Source: UBA1181 sp963654355 (GTDB taxonomy: Bacteria > Bacteroidota > Bacteroidia > Bacteroidales > Paludibacteraceae). Taken from it: a stretch of DNA of 5,858 bases. This document shows, in pieces, positions 1-5,858 of the stretch (its first letter is position 1; each line of letters opens with the position of its first letter). The notes under the pieces were generated by a model. It had not been told where the DNA came from. It made no database searches and was given only the letters and a program-made list of their open reading frames with translations. The DNA lies in assembly GCA_963654355.1 (NCBI GenBank), contig CAVKBM010000101.1, positions 1 to 5,858 of the forward strand, in the 5' to 3' direction. A program made the translations under genes and the position numbers.

Positions 1-39
1 ATCTGGGGTACGTTTCTTTAAAGAAGCTCTTACTTTCAT
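1..39 (-). CDS. rpmJ: 50S ribosomal protein L36 (bL36), N-terminal 13 codons only
   Basis: The reverse strand from 39 reads ATG and then MKVRASLKKRTPD, the characteristic start of bacterial L36, before the left edge cuts it. L36 is a very small (about 38 residues) large-subunit protein. Many versions carry a zinc ribbon, but the residues that would decide this lie beyond the edge, so zinc binding cannot be judged here. It follows infA by 16 bases, the usual infA-rpmJ order, and rpsM (S13) would be expected next outside the window. The identification rests on 13 residues plus context, which together are quite specific. Confidence 0.93.
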   Translation of the reverse strand, partial: MKVRASLKKRTPD

Positions 40-55
40 CTCTATGAATTACTTA

Positions 56-274
56 TTATTTATATCTAAATGCTATACGACCTTTTGATAAATCGTATGG
101 TGACATCTCCACCCGAACTTTGTCCCCTGGCAAGATCTTGATGTAATGCATCCTCATCTTCCCAGATATATGAGCTGTTATCTCATGCCCATTCTCCAAC
201 TCTACTCGGAACATAGCATTCGACAACGCTTCTACTATTGTTCCATCTTGCTCTATAGCTGCTTGCTTTGCCAT
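56..274 (-). CDS. infA: Translation initiation factor IF-1
   Basis: This 72-residue protein is a full-length IF-1, a single S1-like OB fold that binds the A site of the 30S subunit during initiation and helps IF-2 and IF-3 select the start codon. Family features visible are the MAKQ..IEQDG start, the FRVELENGH strand (residues 22-30), the HISGKMR segment (35-41) and the ILPGDKVRVEMSPYDL.KGRI..R end (47-70). It begins only 2 bases after the map stop codon (TAA-AG-ATG), so translation is probably coupled to map. There is no Shine-Dalgarno motif. The TAA stop at 56-58 is followed directly in frame by a second TAA at 53-55, a tandem stop before rpmJ. Confidence 0.98.
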   Translation of the reverse strand: MAKQAAIEQDGTIVEALSNAMFRVELENGHEITAHISGKMRMHYIKILPGDKVRVEMSPYDLSKGRIAFRYK

Positions 275-276
275 CT

Positions 277-1059
277 TTATATTGCTTTTTTTCCTAAAAC
301 TTGCTCGACATATTCAAAAGACGAAAGAATCTCAGATTTTCCCCTCTTTATAACCAGTGTATGCTCATAATGAGCTGCATACTTGCCATCCGAAGTTACA
401 ACCGTCCACCCATCTTCCATCATATAAACATTTCGCTTTCCAGAACAAATCATAGGCTCTATTGCAATTACCATTCCATCTCTTAATTTCATGCCACTGC
501 CCTTGCGCCCATAATTCGGCACCATCGGTTCCTCATGCATATCGTGTCCAATACCATGACCAACAAACTCTCTCACCACAGAAAATCCATTCCCTTCGCA
601 ATAGGTCTGTATCGCATCTCCAATGTTACCTAACCTTGCTCCTGCCACAGCCACTTCTATTCCTTTATAGAGCGCATTTTTTGTCGTCTTTAATAATTTC
701 ATCACCTCAAAAGAGACATCCCCGACACAAAAAGTGTAACAGGAATCTCCATGAAAGCCATTCTTTAAAGCCCCACAATCAACAGAAACAACGTCCCCCT
801 CTTTCAACGGTCTATTTGACGGTATCCCATGAACAACTTGCTCATTTACAGATGTACAAATCGAATTGGGAAAACCAGCATACCCAAGGAAACTTGGTAT
901 TCCCCCATTCGACCGTATGAAATCCTCCGCGATTCTATCCAACTGTAAAGTCGTAATTCCTGGTCTAACATTTTTCCCGACCTCTGCAAGTGTCTTTGCA
1001 ACCAACAAATTACTCTCCTTTATCAGTTCAACTTCCTCGTCCGTCTTTAAATATATCAT
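277..1059 (-). CDS. map: Methionine aminopeptidase, type I
   Basis: Map removes the initiator methionine from nascent proteins whose second residue is small, acting in the cytosol at the ribosome exit. The 260-residue protein has the pita-bread fold of family M24A without an N-terminal extension. All five metal ligands can be placed: D94 (VSVDCG), D105 (GFHGDS), H168 (FVGHGIG), E201 (IEPM) and E232 (YEHT). The substrate-contacting histidines H77 (VVHGIP) and H175 (MHEEP) are also present. The spacing matches E. coli MetAP (D97, D108, H171, E204, E235), so the enzyme should be active. The ATG lies 8 bases after the secY stop, behind an AATTTGAA leader with no Shine-Dalgarno motif. Placement between secY and infA without adk fits Bacteroidota. 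Confidence 0.98.
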   Translation of the reverse strand: MIYLKTDEEVELIKESNLLVAKTLAEVGKNVRPGITTLQLDRIAEDFIRSNGGIPSFLGYAGFPNSICTSVNEQVVHGIPSNRPLKEGDVVSVDCGALKNGFHGDSCYTFCVGDVSFEVMKLLKTTKNALYKGIEVAVAGARLGNIGDAIQTYCEGNGFSVVREFVGHGIGHDMHEEPMVPNYGRKGSGMKLRDGMVIAIEPMICSGKRNVYMMEDGWTVVTSDGKYAAHYEHTLVIKRGKSEILSSFEYVEQVLGKKAI

Positions 1060-1067
1060 TTCAAATT

Positions 1068-2414
1068 TTAATAGGCAGACTGACCAGACCTTCCTCTGAT
1101 TCGTCCACTCTCCATCAGTCCATCGTAATGATGCATCAAAAGATGACTCTCTACCTGTTGCAAAGTATCCAAAACAACTCCAACAATAATCAACAAGGAG
1201 GTTCCACCAAAGAAATGTGAAAACTGCATTGTTACTCCAAACAGACTTATTATCGCAGGCAAAATAGCTATGATAGCAAGGAAAATCGCACCTGGAAGAG
1301 TGATACGAGACATAATTGTATCAAGATACTCCGCAGTTGGAGAACCAGGCTTAACTCCTGGAATAAATCCATTATTGCGCTTCATCTCCTCCGACATCTT
1401 ATTCGGATTAATTGTTATGGCCGTATACAAATATGTAAATAGTATAATCAATACAGCAAATACGAAGTTATACCAAAAACCATTCGTATCACGAAGCGTG
1501 TTTAATAGGACTCCTCCATCTGCACCCTCAGACATAAACCAAGGAGCAACAGACAACGGAATGAACATAATGGCTTGCGCAAAAATGATTGGCATTACTC
1601 CCGCTGCATTAACCTTCAACGGTATATAATTTCGAACACCTCCATACTGCTGACCATTCTCCATTCTCTTCGCATATTGCACTGGAACTTTTCTTATACC
1701 CTGCACCAACAAAACTGCTGCCGCTGCTACAATAAACAAGAAAACTATCTCAAGCAAAAACTTAATCAATCCACCTCCTGCTTGATTCAAACATGAAGCG
1801 AACTCTTGAGTTATTGCACTAGGGAATCTAGCGATAATACCCACCAAAATGATGAATGAAATACCATTTCCAACACCTTTATCTGTAATACGCTCGCCCA
1901 ACCACATCACAAACATACTTCCCGCACACAATATGATAGTTGATGAAATTCTAAACCACCATCCTGCTGGAAGCGCTGATCCTGCAGCCGTCATTTGCAT
2001 AGAAAGATTGACCAAATACGAAGGTCCCTGCAATAACAAAATCAAGACAGTCAAATATCTCGTGTATTGCTGTATCTTCTTACGTCCACTCTCACCCTCA
2101 CTCTGCTTCTTCTGGAAAGAAGGAACAGCAATCGTCAACAATTGAATAACGATAGAAGCCGAAATGTACGGCATAATACCAAGAGCAAATATTGATGCAT
2201 TGGAAAAGGCACCTCCAGAAAACATATCCAAGAGGGCCATTAATCCAGAACTCGTTTGCTCACTCAATTTTGTCAACGCCGCAGGGTCAATACCTGGAAG
2301 GACAACAAACGAACCAAAGCGATATATTAAAACAAATAAAACTGTTATCAGGATGCGAGTCCGAAGATCCGCAATCCTGTAAATATTTTTAATTGTTTCA
2401 ATCAGCTTCTTCAT
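1068..2414 (-). CDS. secY: Preprotein translocase channel subunit SecY
   Basis: SecY is the channel of the SecYEG translocon in the inner membrane, used with SecA for export and with ribosomes for membrane-protein insertion. The 448 residues are close to the usual length (443 in E. coli). About ten hydrophobic segments can be traced, roughly at 22-40, 74-95, 118-137, 155-173, 183-200, 217-238, 268-290, 314-335, 373-394 and 402-418. Family landmarks are the plug and TM2 region (FSGGAFSNASIFALGIMPYI, 65-84), ITDKGVGNGIS (176-186) before TM5, VPVQYAKR (243-250), the cytosolic loop NNGFIPGVKPG (347-357) that docks SecA or the ribosome, and the basic C-terminal tail MESGRIRGR (434-442). The start codon overlaps the rplO stop by one base (TAATG), which suggests coupled translation. 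No frameshift or missing segment is seen. Confidence 0.99.
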   Translation of the reverse strand: MKKLIETIKNIYRIADLRTRILITVLFVLIYRFGSFVVLPGIDPAALTKLSEQTSSGLMALLDMFSGGAFSNASIFALGIMPYISASIVIQLLTIAVPSFQKKQSEGESGRKKIQQYTRYLTVLILLLQGPSYLVNLSMQMTAAGSALPAGWWFRISSTIILCAGSMFVMWLGERITDKGVGNGISFIILVGIIARFPSAITQEFASCLNQAGGGLIKFLLEIVFLFIVAAAAVLLVQGIRKVPVQYAKRMENGQQYGGVRNYIPLKVNAAGVMPIIFAQAIMFIPLSVAPWFMSEGADGGVLLNTLRDTNGFWYNFVFAVLIILFTYLYTAITINPNKMSEEMKRNNGFIPGVKPGSPTAEYLDTIMSRITLPGAIFLAIIAILPAIISLFGVTMQFSHFFGGTSLLIIVGVVLDTLQQVESHLLMHHYDGLMESGRIRGRSGQSAY

Positions 2415-2866
2415 TATTTCTCAATAATTACAACGGATCCACCCTGTGCCTCAATAGCCGCCTTCGCAGCTGCAGAGAACGCATGTGCTGATACAGTTAA
2501 TTTTGAAGTTAATTCACCAGTTGCTAATACTTTCACTAACGATTTCTTTGAAATCAAACGTGCAGCTAACAACTCGTCAAAACCGATTGTATCCAATCCT
2601 TTCTCACTTGCCAACTTCTGAATTGTCTCAAGATTCACAGCCTTGTATTCCACACGGTTGATATTCTTGAATCCAAACTTAGGCAGACGTCGTTGCAAAG
2701 GCATCTGTCCACCCTCAAAACCAATCTTTCGTGAATATCCAGAACGTGATTTCGCACCTTTATGACCTCTAGTAGATGTACCACCAAGACCAGAACCTGG
2801 ACCACGTCCAATTCTCTTTCTCGTCTTCGTAGAACCTGCTGCAGGTTTCAAATTACTTAAGTCCAT
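2414..2866 (-). CDS. rplO: 50S ribosomal protein L15 (uL15)
   Basis: L15 is a late-assembly large-subunit protein whose long basic N-terminal arm threads into 23S rRNA. The 150-residue product shows the glycine- and arginine-rich arm (RKRIGRGPGSGLGGTSTRGH, 16-35), the GFEGGQMPLQRRLPKFGF segment (49-66), and a globular C-terminal half ending GGSVVIIEK (142-150). The length is normal for the family. It lies 27 bases after rpmD, behind an A/T-rich leader without a Shine-Dalgarno motif, and its TAA shares a base with the secY ATG. L15 directly before SecY is one of the most conserved gene pairs in bacteria. Confidence 0.99.
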   Translation of the reverse strand: MDLSNLKPAAGSTKTRKRIGRGPGSGLGGTSTRGHKGAKSRSGYSRKIGFEGGQMPLQRRLPKFGFKNINRVEYKAVNLETIQKLASEKGLDTIGFDELLAARLISKKSLVKVLATGELTSKLTVSAHAFSAAAKAAIEAQGGSVVIIEK

Positions 2867-2893
2867 TTCTAAAATCTTTAACGTTTTAAAATA

Positions 2894-3067
2894 CTATTCT
2901 ACTACCACAAGGTGCTTTACCGTATTCACCATTCCTCTGATGGATTCATTGTCCTCATGCTCAACAACATCGTTGATCTTCTTAAGCCCCAATGCAGCCA
3001 ACGTAGCCTTTTGGTTCTTAGGACACTTAATCTTACTCTTGACTTGTCTAATCTTTATTGTTGCCAT
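2894..3067 (-). CDS. rpmD: 50S ribosomal protein L30 (uL30)
   Basis: Reading the reverse strand from the ATG at 3067 to the TAG at 2894 gives a 57-residue protein starting MATIKIRQVKSKIKCPKNQK and ending VKHLVVVE. This is a typical short bacterial L30: a first beta strand with the TIKIRQVKS motif, then the ALGLKKIND helix region (residues 25-33), and the closing strand MVNTVKHLVVV (46-56). L30 is a small large-subunit protein. It sits between rpsE (11 bases upstream) and rplO (27 bases downstream), exactly where the spc operon places it. It uses TAG, whereas the neighbours whose stops I checked end in TAA. It is short enough to be missed by an ORF length cut-off of 60 residues. Confidence 0.97.
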   Translation of the reverse strand: MATIKIRQVKSKIKCPKNQKATLAALGLKKINDVVEHEDNESIRGMVNTVKHLVVVE

Positions 3068-3078
3068 TATTCCTAAGA

Positions 3079-3594
3079 TTAACCTTTAAACACTTTTTCC
3101 AAAGATACACCACGATTCTGTGCAACTGTATAAGGATCACGCAACTCTGACAAAGCCAAAATTGTTGCCTTTACCAAATTGTGCGGATTCGATGAACCTT
3201 TTGACTTCGCCAACACATCAGTCACACCCACACTCTCAAGTACAGCACGCATAGCACCTCCTGCCTTTACTCCAGTACCTTGAGAAGCTGGTCTCAACAA
3301 AACATTAGCTCCACCAAACTTTGACTCTTGCTCGTGAGGAATAGTACCTTTCAATACCGGAACCTTTACCAAGTTCTTCTTAGCCATTTCCACACCCTTG
3401 GCGATAGCCGCAGTTACTTCACTCGCTTTTCCGAGTCCATAACCTACAACACCATCTCCATTTCCTACCACAACAATTGCAGCAAAACTGAACGTACGTC
3501 CTCCTTTTGTGACTTTCGTTACACGATTAATGGCAACTAATCTATCCTTCAGTTCCAAATCGTTTGTCGACTTTACCTTATTATTTTCTGCCAT
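3079..3594 (-). CDS. rpsE: 30S ribosomal protein S5 (uS5)
   Basis: S5 sits on the solvent side of the 30S subunit near the mRNA entry path and affects decoding fidelity. The 171 residues contain the double-stranded-RNA-binding-like N-terminal domain (about 14-77), with the loop NRVTKVTKGGRTFSF (23-37), and the C-terminal domain (about 95-165), with LLRPASQGTGVKAGGAMRAVLE (99-120) and GSSNPHNLVKATI (133-145). The loop at 23-32 corresponds to the site of classic spectinomycin-resistance changes in E. coli S5, and it looks ordinary here. The ATG lies 6 bases after the rplR stop (TAATGGATTATG). An earlier ATG overlapping that stop is in a different frame and is not the start. Confidence 0.99.
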   Translation of the reverse strand: MAENNKVKSTNDLELKDRLVAINRVTKVTKGGRTFSFAAIVVVGNGDGVVGYGLGKASEVTAAIAKGVEMAKKNLVKVPVLKGTIPHEQESKFGGANVLLRPASQGTGVKAGGAMRAVLESVGVTDVLAKSKGSSNPHNLVKATILALSELRDPYTVAQNRGVSLEKVFKG

Positions 3595-3600
3595 AATCCA

Positions 3601-3954
3601 TTAAAATTTAAGTCCACCCTTACGAGCAGCGTCCGCCAATTCTTGAATTCTACCATGGTAAAGGTAACCATTACGGTCAAATACCACTTCCGTAATTCCA
3701 GCTTCTTGAGCCTTCTTCGCTATCAACTCTCCAACTTTTGCAGCCTGCTCCTTCTTCGTTACTTTCTCAGTAAACTTAGTAGAATCAGCTGCCACCAATG
3801 TAACAGAACCCTTCTCGTTATCATCACTGATAAGCTGAGCATAGATTTGCTTGTTACTTCTAAAAACAGTCAAACGAGGACGTGCGGCAGATCCAGAAAT
3901 CTTTCCACGTATGGCTCTTTTGATCTTTGCTCTTCTTTCTATCTTTGAAGTCAT
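3601..3954 (-). CDS. rplR: 50S ribosomal protein L18 (uL18)
   Basis: L18 binds 5S rRNA, together with L5, in the central protuberance of the 50S subunit. The 117-residue protein shows the basic N-terminus (KIERRAKIKRAIRGKISGS, 4-22), the family core ARPRLTVFRSNKQIYAQLI (24-42), and the closing signature FDRNGYLYHGRIQELADAARKGGL (92-115). The length is usual for the family. It follows rplF by 21 bases of A/T-rich leader (TTTGATTAAAAGAAAATTATT) without a Shine-Dalgarno match, and leads into rpsE after a 6-base gap. Confidence 0.99.
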   Translation of the reverse strand: MTSKIERRAKIKRAIRGKISGSAARPRLTVFRSNKQIYAQLISDDNEKGSVTLVAADSTKFTEKVTKKEQAAKVGELIAKKAQEAGITEVVFDRNGYLYHGRIQELADAARKGGLKF

Positions 3955-3975
3955 AATAATTTTCTTTTAATCAAA

Positions 3976-4530
3976 TTACTTTGCACCAGCCGATTTACCA
4001 GCCTTACGACGAATCTGCTCGCCTACGAACTTAACACCTTTACCCTTATATGGCTCTGGCTTACGGAAAGTACGAATCTTTGCACAAACCTGACCTAATA
4101 ATTGCTTATCACAACTTTCAAGGATTACCAAAGGATTTTGATTTCTTTCGCTCTTCGTCTCAATCTTAATCTCTTTTGGCAATTGTAAGAAGATATTGTG
4201 TGTATATCCCAAAGCGAACTCGATTACCTGTCCCTGATTAGAAACACGATATCCAACTCCGACAAGTTCCAACTCTTTCTTGTAACCTTCAGATACACCT
4301 ACTACCATATTATTAACCAAAGCACGATACAAACCATGCAATGCTCGTACATTAGGTTCATCCGATGGACGAGTAAAAGAAATTTGACCATCTTTCACGT
4401 CTACACTAATGCTTGGATTAATTGCCTGCGACAATTCTCCCTTAGGACCTTTTACGGTTACAACATTATCCTTGTAAGAAACTGTAACACCTGAAGGAAC
4501 ACTAATCGGTAATTTTCCTATTCTTGACAT
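3976..4530 (-). CDS. rplF: 50S ribosomal protein L6 (uL6)
   Basis: L6 lies near the factor-binding site and sarcin-ricin region of the 50S subunit. The 184 residues form the usual two repeated domains (about 1-80 and 82-175). Landmarks are MSRIGKLPISVP (1-12), VTVKGPKGEL (24-33), RALHGLYRALVNNMV (63-77), VGVGYR (90-95), and the L6 signature PEPYKGKGVKF (158-168), followed by a basic tail. Length is close to the usual of about 177-185. It starts 16 bases after rpsH, with a strong GGGGAGG Shine-Dalgarno motif ending 8 bases before the ATG. This is the only well-placed one seen in the window. Confidence 0.99.
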   Translation of the reverse strand: MSRIGKLPISVPSGVTVSYKDNVVTVKGPKGELSQAINPSISVDVKDGQISFTRPSDEPNVRALHGLYRALVNNMVVGVSEGYKKELELVGVGYRVSNQGQVIEFALGYTHNIFLQLPKEIKIETKSERNQNPLVILESCDKQLLGQVCAKIRTFRKPEPYKGKGVKFVGEQIRRKAGKSAGAK

Positions 4531-4538
4531 TTACAATT

Positions 4539-4545
4539 CCTCCCC
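4539..4545 (-). promoter_or_regulatory. Strong Shine-Dalgarno sequence for rplF
   Basis: On the minus strand the rpsH-rplF gap reads GGGGAGGAATTGTAAATG. The core GGAGG ends 8 bases before the ATG, a near-ideal match and spacing for the 16S anti-Shine-Dalgarno. It lies outside both coding regions, so no codon constraint explains it. The other gene starts in the window have A/T-rich leaders or only weak partial matches, as is typical of Bacteroidota, where this base pairing is seldom used. Function in this organism is inferred. Confidence 0.6.
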
Positions 4546-4546
4546 A

Positions 4547-4945
4547 TTAATAGATGTAACACAAAACTTCACCACCAATCTTTAGGTCGCGCGCCTCTTT
4601 GTCAGTCATCACGCCCTTTGATGTTGATAGAATGGCAATTCCTAAACCATTCAATACTTTTGGCATGTCCTTATATCCAACATATTTACGCAAACCTGGA
4701 GTTGAAATTCTTTTCAACCCCTTGATTGCATTAACCTTGTTGACTGGATCATACTTCAAAGCAATCTTAATAGAACTTTTCGGAGTTCCATCGTTTTCGA
4801 ACTTGTAATTCAAGATATAACCCTTATCGAGCAATATCTTCGTAATCTCCTTCTTCAAGTTTGAAGATGGAATCTCAAGCACTCTGTGTTTTGCTTGAAT
4901 CGCATTTCTAACTCTCGTTAGATAATCTGCTATTGGATCTGTCAT
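4547..4945 (-). CDS. rpsH: 30S ribosomal protein S8 (uS8)
   Basis: S8 is a primary 16S rRNA-binding protein (helix 21 in the central domain) and in E. coli is the translational repressor of the spc operon. The 132-residue product has the family N-terminus TDPIADYLTRVRNAI (2-16), the segment RISTPGLRKY (79-88), and the C-terminal RNA-binding signature STSKGVMTDKEA (107-118) ending GGEVLCYIY. Length is normal. The start codon is preceded by an A/T-only run containing three TTAA units (4948-4959) and no Shine-Dalgarno motif. This is the only gene in the window with a long leader (53 bases), and that leader contains a hairpin. Confidence 0.99.
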   Translation of the reverse strand: MTDPIADYLTRVRNAIQAKHRVLEIPSSNLKKEITKILLDKGYILNYKFENDGTPKSSIKIALKYDPVNKVNAIKGLKRISTPGLRKYVGYKDMPKVLNGLGIAILSTSKGVMTDKEARDLKIGGEVLCYIY

Positions 4946-4963
4946 GATTAATTAATTAAATTG

Positions 4964-4979
4964 ATCGGGATCCCCCGAC
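4964..4979 (-). other. Short GC-rich hairpin in the rpsN-rpsH leader
   Basis: The minus-strand RNA can form a 5-bp stem TCGGG/CCCGA around a GGAT loop, extendable by one G-U pair. The stem starts 19 bases before the rpsH ATG and is the only GC-rich patch in an otherwise A/T-rich 53-base gap. There is no U-run after it, so it is not an intrinsic terminator. It could be a processing or stability element or a translational control site for rpsH, or it may be chance. Function is not shown by the sequence. Confidence 0.35.
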
Positions 4980-4998
4980 AATATTTAACACTTTATTT

Positions 4999-5268
4999 TT
5001 ACCAGCTTGCTTTCTTTACGCCAGGAATCAAACCTGCAGAAGCCATCTCTCTAAATTGAATTCTTGAGATGCCAAACTGACGCATATAACCTCTTGGTCT
5101 TCCAGTAAGCTCACAACGATTGTGCTTACGTACTGGTGATGCGTTACGAGGGAGCGCTTGCAAGCCCTCGTAATCACCTTCAGCCTTCAAGCGTGCCCTT
5201 TTTTCTGCATATTTGGCGCAAAGTTTTGCTCGTTTTACTTCACGAGCCTTCATTGATTCTTTTGCCAT
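4999..5268 (-). CDS. rpsN: 30S ribosomal protein S14 (uS14), zinc-independent form
   Basis: S14 is a late-assembling protein of the 30S head. The 89-residue length and the absence of CxxC pairs (only single cysteines at 17 and 52) place it in the long, zinc-independent (C-minus) class rather than the roughly 61-residue zinc-ribbon class. The signature NRCELTGRPRGYMRQFGISR (50-69) and the end FREMASAGLIPGVKKASW (72-89) are clear. The ATG is 5 bases after the rplE stop (TAA-ATATA-ATG) with no Shine-Dalgarno motif, so coupling with rplE is likely. Confidence 0.99.
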   Translation of the reverse strand: MAKESMKAREVKRAKLCAKYAEKRARLKAEGDYEGLQALPRNASPVRKHNRCELTGRPRGYMRQFGISRIQFREMASAGLIPGVKKASW

Positions 5269-5273
5269 TATAT

Positions 5274-5825
5274 TTACTTTTTAGCATTTTTAAACGGTAA
5301 ACCGAACTCCTTCAAGAGAGCGTAACCTTCCTCATCTGTTTTTGCAGAGGTTACAAAGGTAATATTCATTCCTAACATTTTCTGTATAGAATCAATATTT
5401 ATTTCCGGGAAAATGATTTGTTCGTCTATTCCCAAAGTATAGTTACCTCTTCCGTCAAACTTAGAGTCAATACCCTTGAAGTCTCTCACGCGTGGCAAAG
5501 ATACACGAATCAATCTTTCCATAAACTCGTACATCTTCTCTCTTCGCAATGTGACACGAACACCGATTGGCATTCCCTTACGTACTTTGAAGTTAGAAAT
5601 ATCCTTCTTTGAGTAAGTCGCAATCGCTTTTTGACCTGAGATTGCTGTCAACTCATTTATAGCGACATCTATAATCTTCTTGTCTGCTACCGCTTGACCC
5701 AAACCCTCGTTGATAACGATTTTCTCAAGTACAGGGACCTGCATAACCGTTTTGTAGTTGAACTCCTTCATCAAGGAAGGAACGATACGCTCAGCGTAAT
5801 CTTTCTTTAAACTAGCTGTATTCAT
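5274..5825 (-). CDS. rplE: 50S ribosomal protein L5 (uL5)
   Basis: L5 binds 5S rRNA in the central protuberance and contacts the 30S head and P-site tRNA. Starting from the ATG at 5825 the protein is 183 residues and begins MNTASLKKDYAERIVPSL. Landmarks are the signature VLEKIVINEGLG (32-43), SGQKAIATYSKKDISNFKVR (63-82), MPIGVRVTLR (85-94), the RDFKGIDSKFDGRGNYTLGI region (114-133) and the conserved C-terminus TDEEGYALLKEFGLPF (163-178). The frame stays open for three codons further upstream to a TTG at 5834. That TTG lies inside the end of rplX and only 3 bases after a GGAGG, so the ATG, 1 base after the rplX stop, is preferred. Confidence 0.98.
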   Translation of the reverse strand: MNTASLKKDYAERIVPSLMKEFNYKTVMQVPVLEKIVINEGLGQAVADKKIIDVAINELTAISGQKAIATYSKKDISNFKVRKGMPIGVRVTLRREKMYEFMERLIRVSLPRVRDFKGIDSKFDGRGNYTLGIDEQIIFPEINIDSIQKMLGMNITFVTSAKTDEEGYALLKEFGLPFKNAKK

Positions 5826-5826
5826 A

Positions 5827-5858
5827 TTAATCAATTACCTCCCCTGACTTTTTAGAAT
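5827..5858 (-). CDS. rplX: 50S ribosomal protein L24 (uL24), C-terminal end only
   Basis: From the right edge the minus strand reads, in frame, SKKSGEVID and then TAA at 5827-5829. This matches the usual C-terminal end of Bacteroidota L24 (a SKKSGE-type tail), and rplX is the expected gene just upstream of rplE. L24 starts 50S assembly by binding the 5' domain of 23S rRNA. Only nine codons are visible, so the call depends on this short match plus gene order. The stop is one base from the rplE ATG (TAA-T-ATG). The GGG GAG G of the Gly-Glu-Val codons also resembles a Shine-Dalgarno sequence for rplE, but at a long spacing of 12 bases. Confidence 0.85.
   Translation of the reverse strand, partial: SKKSGEVID

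Noticed and set aside
462..920. A 152-codon open frame on the plus strand, opposite map
   Set aside because: It is antisense to a complete methionine aminopeptidase with all catalytic residues. Its translation is low-complexity (rich in His, Ser, Leu, Pro) with no recognisable motif, as expected of a frame shadow.
1270..1629. A 119-codon plus-strand open frame opposite secY, and other plus-strand frames of 60 to 100 codons
   Set aside because: All lie opposite clearly conserved minus-strand genes, overlap one another, and show no family features or plausible start context.
3100..3107. TATCTTTG on the minus strand, matching the Bacteroidota -7 promoter consensus TAnnTTTG (a second copy lies at 5496-5503)
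   Set aside because: Both lie inside coding sequence (Val-Ser-Leu codons of rpsE and rplE), and neither has a TTG-type -33 element at the usual 19 to 21 base spacing. They are best explained by codons.
4964..4979. The rpsN-rpsH hairpin as an intrinsic terminator
   Set aside because: The stem is only 5 to 6 bp and is followed on the minus strand by ATCAATTTAATT rather than a U-run, and essential genes of the same operon continue downstream.
1..5858. A hidden novel system, mobile element, CRISPR array or recent insertion
   Set aside because: Every gene is a standard member of the spc/alpha ribosomal operon in its expected order with gaps of 53 bases or less. No repeats, foreign genes or change in codon style were seen.

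Overview
This window is an internal slice of the conserved ribosomal-protein super-operon (the S10-spc-alpha region). It is read entirely from the minus strand, and it looks like a member of the Bacteroidota, most likely Bacteroidales. The basis for that is the gene order L24-L5-S14-S8-L6-L18-S5-L30-L15-secY-map-infA-L36, with no adk between secY and map. The proteins also read as Bacteroidales-type by recalled family resemblance (not a database search), and most start codons have A/T-rich leaders without a Shine-Dalgarno (SD) motif, as is usual in that phylum. Base composition is moderately AT-rich by eye.

In transcription order (high to low coordinates) the window holds: the last codons of rplX (L24, cut by the right edge); rplE (L5); rpsN (S14, zinc-independent form); a 53-base gap with a small GC-rich hairpin; rpsH (S8); rplF (L6), preceded by an unusually good SD sequence; rplR (L18); rpsE (S5); rpmD (L30, only 57 codons); rplO (L15); secY, joined to rplO by a TAATG stop/start overlap; map (methionine aminopeptidase); infA (IF-1); and the first 13 codons of rpmJ (L36, cut by the left edge).

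The genes make one functional unit. The ribosomal proteins build the 30S and 50S subunits, IF-1 acts in initiation, Map removes the initiator methionine from nascent chains at the ribosome, and SecY is the channel through which membrane and exported proteins leave the cytosol. Intergenic gaps run from an overlap of 1 base to 53 bases. No convincing promoter or intrinsic terminator is visible, so the window is probably one stretch of polycistronic mRNA that starts and ends outside it.

No stretch over 300 bases lacks a gene. I found no mobile element, CRISPR array, tRNA, rRNA, pseudogene or unfamiliar gene, and nothing supports a previously undescribed system. What deserves a second look is fine detail: the SD before rplF, the hairpin before rpsH, the start of rplE and the rplO-secY coupling.
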